NCBI GenBank assembly: GCA_934131055.1 | Contig: CAKOZB010000017.1 | Coordinates: 1-15,701, forward strand | Origin: an uncultured Clostridia bacterium | GTDB lineage: Bacteria; Bacillota; Clostridia; TANB77; CAG-508 | Length of the DNA: 15,701 bases | Direction of reading: 5' to 3' | Part shown: in pieces, positions 6,352 to 14,741 of the stretch | How the letters are laid out: every line of letters begins with the position of its first letter | Numbering within the stretch: the first letter of the stretch is position 1 | Notes under the pieces: model-generated | Seen by the model: the letters and a program-made list of their open reading frames with translations, nothing else | What the model was told of the DNA's origin: nothing | The model's database searches: none | Made by a program: the position numbers and the translations under genes

Positions 6352-9300
6352 TTAACTAAATAATTCTTCTTTTGTATAACTAATTGAATCACTGCTAGTT
6401 GTTATTATTGTTCCTTCTATCGCTCTCTTCTTTTCTTCTGTTTTGCCAGCATTAGATAACCAATTATGCGAGCCCATAAACATATATTCATCATCAACAA
6501 TTATTATTTTAGCATGTAATGGTGGATAATATACAAAATTTTCTTTTCCTAACAAATTATATAATTCACTAACTATTTCTTTAACTTCCTCTGGCTTTGC
6601 ATACCCCAATGAATCTCTTTTTATTAGTTCATTTGCAATTTCATCTGGTCCATTAACATTTTTGTTACCATTTTTATACCCAAATATAATTTTAACATGA
6701 CAGCCATTTGCTTTTAATCTTTTTATTTCATTCATAAACTCTTCATTTATTACATTTTTTCTAAGCCATGGTGACATTATTAATAATTCTTTTTTGGTGT
6801 TTTTTAGTATATACATCAATAAATCATAGTGTTGCTTCGCATCAATAATTGTTCCACATTTAAAATTATTTTGTATATATAGCCCAATATTATCATTTGC
6901 AATTTCTAATTCTGGCTGTAAAACTTGCAATATTCTTTCACTAAAATTTTTGTTTAGCGCTGAATTTTCAATATCATACAGACTATAAACGAGTCCGTTA
7001 GCTTTAATGTATTTTATCAATTTTGCAATATAGTTTTCAGATTGTTCAGCTACATCTACATTTCCAACATATATAAATTGTTTTTTAGCCCTTGTTACGG
7101 CTACATTTAACATGTTGTATTTGTCTCCTATGAATTTTATGGCCCATTTTGGTTCTATAGCATCCAAAGTTGGAGTAAAAAGAACATAATCTTTTTCTTT
7201 TCCCTGAAAAGCGTGAACTGTTCCAACCTTTATATCTGTTAATCCTTCTCTTTCTAGTCTACTCTCAAGTAAGCGTTTTTGCTCTCTGAATGGAGTAACA
7301 ATTGCAATTGATGGATTACTTTTATCTTGTTCCTTTATATACTTTATTGCCTGAATACATGCCTCCGCTTCAACCTTATTTTCATTTTTGCTTCCATTTT
7401 GATTGTCTTTTCTAGTTCTTTTACCTCTAACATCTAAAGCAATCATATTATTAAAAAATGGTTTATCAAATTTATCTTCAACATTCATATTTAGCTTATT
7501 TTCATATACATTTTGGTTTGAAAAATTTATTATATTTCTTTCACATCTATAATGTTCATTAAGTATAATATTTTCTCCATCACTTAAAATATCTGTGTTT
7601 TTACTTGCCAAGGCTTGAATACTGTTTTCTTCAATTTTTATGTTCTCAAATTTTTCTCCTATCGCCTTCTGATATTCATTAAAATTTTTATTTACATTGT
7701 TATATATTGGCTCTATTTGTTTAATATCTCCTACTATTACTGCCTTTTTAGCACGGTACAAGGCCGTTACAACATTATGTGGCAATATTTGTCCTGCTTC
7801 ATCTATTAATTCTAAGTCTATATATTCTGGAATTAAATGAAAACATCTTTTACATAACGAATCTAACGTAGTAGTTACAACTGGAAAGCATAAGAACAAT
7901 GTATTCCATAAATTTCTTATTATCTCTTGTTTATCAGCATTATATATGTCTGATGAATCATAAAATTTCTGACATATGTATGAAGATTGTCCTTCTGGCA
8001 TAAATAATTTTAAGTTTTCAGAAATTTCTTTTCCATTCTTTATTATATATGCCTCATTTAATTTTAATGCCAAAAGAAACAATTCTTCGTTTAGTTTATT
8101 AAAATAACCATCGCAATACATACCCATTATATTTTGGTAATTCCAATATTTCTTTTCATTCTTTGAATTAAATTTATTTATAAGATTAATTTCATTCAAA
8201 TTAGATGAATTTTCTTCGAGTTCTGTTTGTAATTCTTGCAGTTTTGTTTCTATCTCTTCACACTGATTTTTTAGCTTATCTATTACATTTTCAATATTTC
8301 CTTTGTTTGCTATATATTGGTCTAATTCCTTATTTTCTGTAGTTTTTTCGATTAATATTCTTGCTATTTCTTTTTCAAATTCAATATTCTTATATGATTT
8401 ATATTTTTTATAATTAATTGCTTTTGTAAATAAATTACGGTTTATTTTTTCAAACTCAATCTTTTGTTTTTCTAAATCTTTAATAGACATTTCATATTCA
8501 ATAATTTTCTCTTGAGCATTTTGTATTTTTTCATCTGTTTTCTCTATTATAGAATTATTAGTATCAATTTCTTTTTGAATTTTACTTAGTTTTTTGTTCA
8601 AATCGTCAATTTCTAATTTTATCTTCTGTATCTTATTTTCGCAACATTCTCTATCTTCTTTTAACCTATTTTCTATCTGCACTAAATCTTTTCCTGCATT
8701 TAGCCCATAAAAATATTTTGAAGGCTCTTTTATTTTGTTCAGTTCTAGCAAAAATTTTTTATATTCTTTTACTTCTTCTAGTTTTGCTTGATATTTGTTC
8801 TTAACATCTTCTATAAATAATTCAGTTTTTTCTTTATTTTGCAATTTTTCCAATATTGGTAAAAATCTTTTATACAAAAAATCTTTAAAATCTTGTATAT
8901 TATTTTGTTTTCCAAGTGGAAGGCATACCAAACCTTTATACTGTGCTGGTTCCTTAATTTTAGTTCCATTCACTATTTGTGTTCTGTTATATTTTCTTGA
9001 AATTGGCAACATGTATTTTGTTTCTTTATCAATTTCGTTTCCAACATTTTCTATGGCTTCGCCATTTTTACTAGAAACCACTATAGATTTTATTATATTT
9101 GAATTTTTGTTAAACCAATCGCTTCTATAATACATATTTCCATAATAATTATCAGCAATAAAATTTTGGTTCCAGTTTTCTAATATAAAATTAGCTCTTT
9201 CAACTATCTTATTTGCAATTATTTCTTTTAATAATGACGTCTTTCCTGTTCCAGGAGGGCCTTCTACAGCAATTAGGTCATTGTCACTTATGCTATTTGT

Positions 9301-10299
9301 AATCTTATATTGTGGTTGCCCAACTGCATACACACTCTTATAGCTTCCCATATGTGCTATTTTATATCTACTGTCATTTATATTTTTCTTTTCATTAGTT
9401 CCATTTATATATTTATTCAAAAGATTTGGTATATAGTTGTCACAACCGACTAACTTTCTTAGTAATTCAATATCTTCTTTTATATTTTTTATCGCGTCAT
9501 CGGTCAATTCATCTAAGGACATTACATGTTCTGCATTAAAGCTATAAAAATTATTATAGTGTGAAATCATTTTTACATTTTCTCTAGTTAATGAAGCATC
9601 TACATATTCAACCAATTTAGCATAAAATAAATCTACTATATGTTCAATATCTCCACCATCTATCGATTTTTTTATTTCTTTACTATATTTAGATATTGGT
9701 TCCTCATATTCTATTGAAATATCTGCTATTTCTTTTTCTAATAATATCATGAGTATAGTGTTTATAGCTTGTGAACTTATATTGGCATCTAACACCATAA
9801 TCTTTTCATCCTGTAATTCACATTTAAAAATAAAGATTGGCTTTTTTTGAGCTACTTTACTGTTTTTATTAATAAAACTAATATTATGTGAATACAGCCA
9901 GAATTCGTTATTTGCCTTAATATCACATAATTGATTTGCAAAATTTTCTGCAACCTTAGAATCTAGTTTTTTTATTTTCTCTTCCATTAAAAGCTTAATT
10001 TTTAAAGTAACTTGTATTTTGTTTGTCTGCTCACTATTTAGAGATTCTAGATTTTTAATTATATCATTAATTAAAGCTTCTTTATTTTGAACCTTTTTAC
10101 CTACAAATTTTTCTGTAACACTTCTTATTTTGTTCTGTTTCAATCTGTTTAGTTCTTTTAAAACTTTTCCAGCATCTATCTTTTCTTTTATAATATAGCA
10201 ATTATTCATGTCTGTTTTTATCTGTGTTGAATTTGCTAAATTATATATTTCGTATTCTAAATAATAATTTAGTATTTTTAGTGTACCATCTTTTTCCAT
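6352..10299 (-). CDS. SF1 (Upf1/DNA2-like) helicase fused to a phospholipase D-type nuclease, candidate Mokosh type II defence protein
   Basis: This is a 1315-residue protein. Residues 1 to about 310 match no domain I recognise. The helicase core carries Walker A GPPGTGKT (347-354), Walker B-type DEAG (833-836), motif III VGDIKQIEP (856-864), NEHYRC (914-919), GTVHAFQGK (1026-1034) and NVAVTRAKK with the motif VI arginine R1070. Two coiled-coil-like stretches (about 545-610 and 655-710) are inserted between motif Ia and DEAG. The C-terminus has one complete HKD nuclease motif: H1262, K1264, D1269, then GSHN (1276-1279). A single HKD implies a dimer, as in Nuc-type enzymes. A COG1112-type helicase and PLD nuclease in one chain is the architecture of MkoC, the single protein of Mokosh type II antiphage systems; this assignment is inference from architecture. 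A weak ribosome binding site AAAGG lies 12 bases before the ATG. No partner gene is adjacent. Confidence 0.9.
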   Translation of the reverse strand: MEKDGTLKILNYYLEYEIYNLANSTQIKTDMNNCYIIKEKIDAGKVLKELNRLKQNKIRSVTEKFVGKKVQNKEALINDIIKNLESLNSEQTNKIQVTLKIKLLMEEKIKKLDSKVAENFANQLCDIKANNEFWLYSHNISFINKNSKVAQKKPIFIFKCELQDEKIMVLDANISSQAINTILMILLEKEIADISIEYEEPISKYSKEIKKSIDGGDIEHIVDLFYAKLVEYVDASLTRENVKMISHYNNFYSFNAEHVMSLDELTDDAIKNIKEDIELLRKLVGCDNYIPNLLNKYINGTNEKKNINDSRYKIAHMGSYKSVYAVGQPQYKITNSISDNDLIAVEGPPGTGKTSLLKEIIANKIVERANFILENWNQNFIADNYYGNMYYRSDWFNKNSNIIKSIVVSSKNGEAIENVGNEIDKETKYMLPISRKYNRTQIVNGTKIKEPAQYKGLVCLPLGKQNNIQDFKDFLYKRFLPILEKLQNKEKTELFIEDVKNKYQAKLEEVKEYKKFLLELNKIKEPSKYFYGLNAGKDLVQIENRLKEDRECCENKIQKIKLEIDDLNKKLSKIQKEIDTNNSIIEKTDEKIQNAQEKIIEYEMSIKDLEKQKIEFEKINRNLFTKAINYKKYKSYKNIEFEKEIARILIEKTTENKELDQYIANKGNIENVIDKLKNQCEEIETKLQELQTELEENSSNLNEINLINKFNSKNEKKYWNYQNIMGMYCDGYFNKLNEELFLLALKLNEAYIIKNGKEISENLKLFMPEGQSSYICQKFYDSSDIYNADKQEIIRNLWNTLFLCFPVVTTTLDSLCKRCFHLIPEYIDLELIDEAGQILPHNVVTALYRAKKAVIVGDIKQIEPIYNNVNKNFNEYQKAIGEKFENIKIEENSIQALASKNTDILSDGENIILNEHYRCERNIINFSNQNVYENKLNMNVEDKFDKPFFNNMIALDVRGKRTRKDNQNGSKNENKVEAEACIQAIKYIKEQDKSNPSIAIVTPFREQKRLLESRLEREGLTDIKVGTVHAFQGKEKDYVLFTPTLDAIEPKWAIKFIGDKYNMLNVAVTRAKKQFIYVGNVDVAEQSENYIAKLIKYIKANGLVYSLYDIENSALNKNFSERILQVLQPELEIANDNIGLYIQNNFKCGTIIDAKQHYDLLMYILKNTKKELLIMSPWLRKNVINEEFMNEIKRLKANGCHVKIIFGYKNGNKNVNGPDEIANELIKRDSLGYAKPEEVKEIVSELYNLLGKENFVYYPPLHAKIIIVDDEYMFMGSHNWLSNAGKTEEKKRAIEGTIITTSSDSISYTKEELFS

Positions 10300-10333
10300 A
10301 TTTAATGCTAGCCTTTCTCTATTTTATGTGTAT

Positions 10334-10339
10334 ATTATA
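10334..10339 (-). promoter_or_regulatory. Possible -10 element for the helicase-nuclease gene
   Basis: A perfect TATAAT on the minus strand lies 35 bases before the helicase start codon, but there is no convincing TTGACA-like hexamer at 16-18 bases upstream (TTTTAA is nearest). No hairpin terminator separates it from the SH3b-CAP gene, so transcription might also enter from there. Confidence 0.35.
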
Positions 10340-10411
10340 CATCAAAAATCAATCTTTTAAAAGGTTTAAGTTTCATTAAATACAACTTTTATCTAAGTTA
10401 AAAACATGTTA

Positions 10412-11186
10412 TTATTTACCAATAAATAACTGTACATACATTTTCCCGTATTTCGGACTGCTTACAACTCCGATTCCAGTATAATTAAAATTACTATTTA
10501 AAATATTAGCTTTGTGTCCAGAAGAATTCATCCACGCCGTAACAGCACTACTATTACTAGAATTTCCCGCAATATTTTCTCCTGCTGTTTTATACGAAAT
10601 TTTAAAACTTTTTAACATGTCGAATGGCGAACCATATGTTGGAGAAGTATGTGAAAAATAATTATTATCAACCATATCTTGCGCTTTTATTCTAGCAACT
10701 CTTTGAACCTCACTATCATTTTTTAGCGTTGCAAGTCCATTATTGATTCTTTGTTTATTTATTAAATCAAATACCTCTTTTTCATCTGAATTCATATTCG
10801 ACGTTTCTGTGCTACTTGAAGTGTTTCCAGATGAGCTACTTCCTCCTGTTCCACTATTTGAACTACCAGAAGAACTAGGATACCTTACATACTTTCTACT
10901 AACAGCTCCAACATAATCGCTATCTGTCTGGATTATATACCATTCTCCAACACCTGCAAAAACTCTAATGTACTCATTTTTATTAACAGTCGTAATTACA
11001 TTATAATTTGTTCCGTGGACCACTTCTTACATTTAGCTTTGTTGCTGTAACAATCCCCGTAGATAAATCCACTTTATAATAGTGTTGCATTCCAAAAGAT
11101 TTGGTTAATGTTCCAACAACAAATAAAAATGTTACAAACATAACTGCTTTTAAAATATTCTTTCTTTTCAAAAAAATAACATTCAT
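10412..11186 (-). pseudogene. Secreted SH3b-CAP (YkwD/SCP-like) protein, interrupted by a one-base frameshift
   Basis: Two overlapping frames together make one protein of about 257 residues. The first, from the ATG at 11184-11186 with ribosome binding site AGGAGG 7 bases before it, encodes a signal-like hydrophobic segment (about 11-31) and the start of a bacterial SH3 domain (VTATKLNVRSGP). It then hits a stop. The other frame continues the SH3 domain in register (GTNYNVITTV...GEWYII). Then come a Ser/Gly-rich linker and a CAP domain with its conserved FSHTSP, GENIAG and WMNSSGHKANIL, ending at 10412. Removing one base, the G at 11015 (plus strand), restores RSGPGTNYNV. Such proteins are usually exported and bind the cell wall; CAP function in bacteria is mostly unknown. 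As written the gene would yield only about 61 residues. A sequencing error, a recent mutation or frameshifting at the rare CGG codon are all possible. Confidence 0.85.
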
Positions 11187-11278
11187 AAACTATCCTCCTA
11201 TTAATAAGGTATTAGCTTACGAATGTCCATTATGCAAATTTTCATTTAAAAATTTTATATAATTCATGCTATTTTTCA

Positions 11279-11710
11279 TTAATTTAAAACATTTATAATA
11301 TCAATTGGTGCTATTAAGCCTTGTTTTTGATTTTCTATTGCTGTTTTTACATAACTTCCTCTTAGCATATTATCCATTTTATTTACTATATCTTCATATT
11401 TCAACCACTGTACATCTAAAATTTCACTTTCATTAAATTTGATACTTTCATTAACAATTTTAGCATTAAATATAATCATAACTAGTAAATCATCTTCTAA
11501 TATTCTATTAGCAATATAGCAAACTCCGTTTAGTTCGGCATCGCATCCTGTTTCTTCTTTTATTTCTCGAATTGCTCCCTGTTCCAGAGTCTCATTAAAT
11601 TCTAAATGACCTGCAGGTAAGCTCCATTTTTTATGACATTTTTTCTTTGCTTCTTGTACTAACAGATACTTACCATCTTTTTCAATAATTCCTCCAACTA
11701 TTATTTGCAT
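11279..11710 (-). CDS. NUDIX hydrolase (MutT-like)
   Basis: This is a 143-residue NUDIX protein, a family that hydrolyses nucleoside diphosphates linked to another group, such as oxidised dNTPs or nucleotide sugars. The NUDIX box is complete at 34-56: G34, E40, R48, E49, E52, E53, G55, fitting Gx5Ex7REUxEExGU with C56 in the last hydrophobic place. The box follows the typical WSLPAGHLE. The substrate cannot be told from sequence. I chose the ATG at 11708-11710 because the ribosome binding site AGGAGG ends 6 bases before it; a longer frame beginning with TTG at 11728 would read through that site. It lies between the SH3b-CAP gene and an unrecognised gene, all on the minus strand, with gaps of about 90 bases and no clear terminators. 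Confidence 0.92.
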   Translation of the reverse strand: MQIIVGGIIEKDGKYLLVQEAKKKCHKKWSLPAGHLEFNETLEQGAIREIKEETGCDAELNGVCYIANRILEDDLLVMIIFNAKIVNESIKFNESEILDVQWLKYEDIVNKMDNMLRGSYVKTAIENQKQGLIAPIDIINVLN

Positions 11711-11793
11711 ATATTTTCCTCCTATCAATTTATAAAATTTAATAATATTTCAAATCTATTACTTTTTTATCATTTCATTTTCTCCTTAAATCC

Positions 11794-12435
11794 TTACATA
11801 GTTAACGCTGAATTTTCTTGTATAGGAATTAGTCTAGTTTTTATAGTATTTATAAAAGCACATTTATGATCTATTTCAAAAATTTCAGTATCTGTTATTA
11901 ATTTATAATTTACACATAAATCTGGAATAAACTCATACTTATCACTTGCAAAATTACCATATTTAGTGTCACTCTCTGTATAGCTCCCCTTTAACATATT
12001 ATATAAAAGTTTCCATCTATCACATGAGCCAACATCAATTTCGTTTGTACTATCTGCGTCATTATATATGGCTTTTTCATTCATATCTATTGTAATCGAT
12101 TTAATTCCTAGACTGTCATATAAATTTTGTAATATATCATCATTAAAGTACTGTTCTAATGCTATATTAATACATTTTTCAATATCAGTATTTTTATTTA
12201 TAACCATTAACCTAACGGGAGCATTCTCTTTATAAAAAACAATAGCATTATGTTTATTACTTATATTAATATTTTTATTACTAACAGTTATTACACAGTT
12301 ACAATTTCTTATTATTTTATACTCGTCAAATGCAATTTTATTATTTTCAAATCCGTCAACAAAAGCTCCATTAAAACATTCGTAATGATTTTCATATTTT
12401 TCCGTCCATAAATCTATACTTTTAATTGTTCTCAT
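11794..12435 (-). CDS. Hypothetical protein, 213 residues, not recognised
   Basis: I do not recognise this family. It is predicted to be soluble, without signal peptide or membrane segments, acidic, and has six cysteines spread along its length (for example NCNC near residue 45). The start at 12433-12435 (MRTIKSIDLW) is set by GGAGG 7 bases upstream; the longer frame to 12474 runs through this site and overlaps a small ORF. Coding potential is supported by length and good start signals. The stop codon of the 44-residue ORF upstream lies 2 bases before this ATG, which suggests translational coupling. A peptide- or toxin-like partner relationship is possible but nothing in the sequence shows it. 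Confidence 0.7.
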   Translation of the reverse strand: MRTIKSIDLWTEKYENHYECFNGAFVDGFENNKIAFDEYKIIRNCNCVITVSNKNINISNKHNAIVFYKENAPVRLMVINKNTDIEKCINIALEQYFNDDILQNLYDSLGIKSITIDMNEKAIYNDADSTNEIDVGSCDRWKLLYNMLKGSYTESDTKYGNFASDKYEFIPDLCVNYKLITDTEIFEIDHKCAFINTIKTRLIPIQENSALTM

Positions 12436-12437
12436 AT

Positions 12438-12572
12438 CTATACCTCCATATACCATTGTTTTAAAAATACACATTTGTTGTTTTTATTTAATCTTATTTG
12501 ATATATCATGTCATATGCTATTGTCTCTTTCAAAATAAAGTTAACAATACAACATTCACAATAATCTCTCAT
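12438..12572 (-). CDS. Small ORF, 44 residues, cysteine-containing, coupled to the next gene
   Basis: The ATG at 12570-12572 is preceded by AAGGG with 6 bases spacing. The peptide begins [10 protein letters not shown] (cysteines at 5, 7 and 8, and another at 34), is not hydrophobic enough to be a clear membrane peptide, and ends WYMEV. Its last codons contain the GGAGG ribosome binding site of the 213-residue gene, and its TAG lies 2 bases before that gene's ATG. Such an arrangement is typical of coupled translation, so this may be a true small gene or a leader peptide. A CxCC start could bind metal. I know of no homologue. Confidence 0.5.
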   Translation of the reverse strand: MRDYCECCIVNFILKETIAYDMIYQIRLNKNNKCVFLKQWYMEV

Positions 12573-12618
12573 ATTTATTCCCTTAATCTTTATGGTATAT
12601 TTTAAATTCATGTCAAAA

Positions 12619-14004
12619 TTAAGTATTACATTTTTGCTTTAGTTTTAGTACAGCTACACACTCCACATGGCTCGTGTATGGAAACATGTCAACTGGTTGT
12701 ATTTTTTCTGCAGTATACACTTCTTCCATTTTTGAAATATCTCTTACCATAGTTGCTGGGTTACAGCTTATATACACTAATTTTTCTGGTTTTATTTTTA
12801 ATATATTTTGTATCGTTTTTTCATCCAATCCTTTTCTCGGTGGATCTACTATTATTGCAGTTGGAATTATTTTTTTCTTGTTTATTAGCTCATCAAATGC
12901 ATATTCAACATCTCCACATATAAATTCTGCATTATCCACTTTATTTATTTTTGCATTCTCTCTCGCATCTTCAATTGCTTGCTCAACAATCTCAATACCA
13001 TAGACCTGTTTTACATATTTTGATGCAAATATTCCTATCGTTCCAATTCCACAATATAGGTCGAATAATGTGTCTTCTTTGCTCAAGTTTGCTGCTTCTA
13101 TTGCTGTGTTGTAAAGTACTTCTGCTTGTATAGGATTTACTTGATAGAATGACATCGGAGATATTTTGAAAGTGTATTCTCCTAGTTTATCCTCTATGTA
13201 GCCATCACCATATAGGTTTACATTTTGTTTTCCTAGTATAACATTTGTATTTTTATTGTTTATGTTTTTTACTATTGTTTTTATATTTTTATATTTAGCA
13301 CATAACATCTTCACTAACTTGTCTTCATTTGTTTTGCCAATTTCTTCGTTTACAACTAATATACACATTATTTGATTCGTGTATTTTCCAACTTTTATCA
13401 CTATATGTCTTATTGCTCCGTTTTGCTTTTCTTCATCGTATACTGATATTTTATTTTCTTTGATAAATTCTATTATGCTTCTGGCAATTTCTTGCGATAT
13501 CTCAGTTTGAATTTTACAGTTTTGAATTGGTATTATTGTATGACTTCTTTGTGCAAATACACCAACTGTTGGATTTCCGTCTTTATCAACTCCAACTGGA
13601 AATTGTGCTTTATTTCTATAGTTATACGGATTTTCCATTCCTATTGTTTTCTCTGCTTCAATTTTATTTTGTAACCCCTTATTTATTAGGCTTTGCACTG
13701 TATTTCTTTTTAAATTCAAAGTTGCATCATATATCATGTGTCTTAAATCACATCCACCACATCTTTGATAAGTGGCACAATCTAGTTCCACTCTATCTTC
13801 TGATGCTTCTAGAATCTTGATTACTTTTCCATACGCTTGTGATGATAAAACTTTTACAATTAGTACTTCACATTTTTCGCCTTTTAAAGCATTTGGAATA
13901 AAAATTGTGAAACCATCAACTTTAGCAATCCCTTCTCCTCCAAAGCCATTATCAATTATATCTACTATATATTTTTCATTCTTTTTTACTGGAATTTGAT
14001 TCAT
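12619..14004 (-). CDS. rlmD: 23S rRNA (uracil-5-)-methyltransferase RlmD/RlmCD
   Basis: This is a 461-residue RumA-type enzyme that makes 5-methyluridine in 23S rRNA (U1939, and in many Gram-positives, as RlmCD, also U747). An N-terminal TRAM domain (about 5-65) is followed by a 4Fe-4S cluster site with C76, C82, C85 and C163, spaced as in E. coli RumA. The SAM motif is [11 protein letters not shown] (314-324). The catalytic part has DPPRKGLD (387-394), the nucleophile C414 in YISCNPAT (411-418) and the conserved E448 near the C-terminus. The ribosome binding site AAGGA precedes the ATG. An extended -10 promoter lies at 14074-14082. It is divergent from lemA. The exact target, one or two uridines, cannot be decided from sequence alone. 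Confidence 0.95.
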   Translation of the reverse strand: MNQIPVKKNEKYIVDIIDNGFGGEGIAKVDGFTIFIPNALKGEKCEVLIVKVLSSQAYGKVIKILEASEDRVELDCATYQRCGGCDLRHMIYDATLNLKRNTVQSLINKGLQNKIEAEKTIGMENPYNYRNKAQFPVGVDKDGNPTVGVFAQRSHTIIPIQNCKIQTEISQEIARSIIEFIKENKISVYDEEKQNGAIRHIVIKVGKYTNQIMCILVVNEEIGKTNEDKLVKMLCAKYKNIKTIVKNINNKNTNVILGKQNVNLYGDGYIEDKLGEYTFKISPMSFYQVNPIQAEVLYNTAIEAANLSKEDTLFDLYCGIGTIGIFASKYVKQVYGIEIVEQAIEDARENAKINKVDNAEFICGDVEYAFDELINKKKIIPTAIIVDPPRKGLDEKTIQNILKIKPEKLVYISCNPATMVRDISKMEEVYTAEKIQPVDMFPYTSHVECVAVLKLKQKCNT

Positions 14005-14073
14005 TGTTTTTCCTTGTATTTTTTATTTAGGTTTTTGTCGGTTTTACCTATAAACCATTTATTTTACACATCA

Positions 14074-14082
14074 AGTATATCA
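14074..14082 (-). promoter_or_regulatory. Extended -10 promoter of rlmD
   Basis: The minus strand reads TGA-TATACT, an extended -10 with one mismatch to TATAAT; the -35 region is weak (TTTTAA). The leader would be about 60 bases. It sits in the 176-base divergent region 14005-14180 between rlmD and lemA, where direct repeats of TTTTAAA (about 14096-14113) are the only other structure I see. Confidence 0.5.
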
Positions 14083-14180
14083 TATTTTTTTACTCTTTAA
14101 AAGTCTTTTAAAATTTTGTTATAAATAGCCTAGTAAAAAAGAATTAATTGTGATACTATCTATTTTAGGGGGGTGAAATT

Positions 14181-14729
14181 ATGTGGATTTATATTATTAT
14201 TGCAATTATTGCTTTAATTGTTATGTATGTTATTGCTTTATATAATAGTCTTATTAAGTTAAATAATAACGTAAAAGAGGCCTTTTCTACAATGGATGTC
14301 TATTTAAAAAAGAGATGGGATTTAATTCCTAATTTAGTAGAAACAGTAAAAGGATATATGCAACACGAAAAAGGCACTTTAACAGAAGTAATAAAATTAA
14401 GAAACATCGCTTACAACCATATGTCTGATGAAGAAAAAATAAAAGCAAATGAACACTTATCAAACAATTTGAATAAAATTATAGCTTTAGCAGAAGCTTA
14501 TCCTGATTTGAAAGCAAATGAAAATTTTAAAGATTTAAGCAGTCAATTATCGAGAGTTGAAGACGATATTGCAAATTCAAGAAAATATTACAATGGTATT
14601 ATTAGACAATATAATAACAAGGTCGAAACCTTTCCAAACAATATTTTTGCTGGATTATTAGGTTATAAATCAAAAACAATGTTTGAAGCAAATGTAAATG
14701 AAAGAGAAAATGTAAAAATCAAATTTTAA
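14181..14729 (+). CDS. lemA: LemA family membrane-anchored protein
   Basis: This is a 182-residue protein with one N-terminal membrane segment (about 2-22) and a LemA helical domain filling the rest. The family hallmarks are LYNSLIKLNNNVKEAFSTMDVYLKKR, then DLIPNLVETVKGY (about 20-60), and the closing FPNNIFAGLLGYK. The molecular role of LemA is not settled; it is usually encoded beside a DUF2207 or peptidase gene, as here. The start has a strong ribosome binding site, AGGGGGGTGA, 6-7 bases before the ATG. The promoter is unclear: the best candidate is a TGTGATACT stretch about 25 bases upstream. The DUF2207 gene begins 12 bases after the stop, so the two form an operon. Confidence 0.95.
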   Translation: MWIYIIIAIIALIVMYVIALYNSLIKLNNNVKEAFSTMDVYLKKRWDLIPNLVETVKGYMQHEKGTLTEVIKLRNIAYNHMSDEEKIKANEHLSNNLNKIIALAEAYPDLKANENFKDLSSQLSRVEDDIANSRKYYNGIIRQYNNKVETFPNNIFAGLLGYKSKTMFEANVNERENVKIKF

Positions 14730-14741
14730 TTGGAGGAAAAC

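Noticed and set aside
6117..6392. 91-residue minus-strand frame overlapping the L,D-transpeptidase start and promoter
   Set aside because: It spans the consensus promoter and the 3' end of the helicase gene, has no ribosome binding site and no recognisable domain.
6352..10299. Type I Mokosh, DISARM or Zorya membership
   Set aside because: No separate PLD gene, DNA methylase, DrmAB-like or ZorAB-like gene lies next to the helicase.
10412..11023. SH3b-CAP fragment as a separate gene with a GTG start
   Set aside because: The GTG lies inside the SH3 domain, has no ribosome binding site, and the sequence is continuous with the upstream frame once one base is removed.
14090..14120. Possible terminator in the rlmD-lemA divergent region
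   Set aside because: The TTTTAAA repeats are direct and AT-only, with no GC-containing stem.
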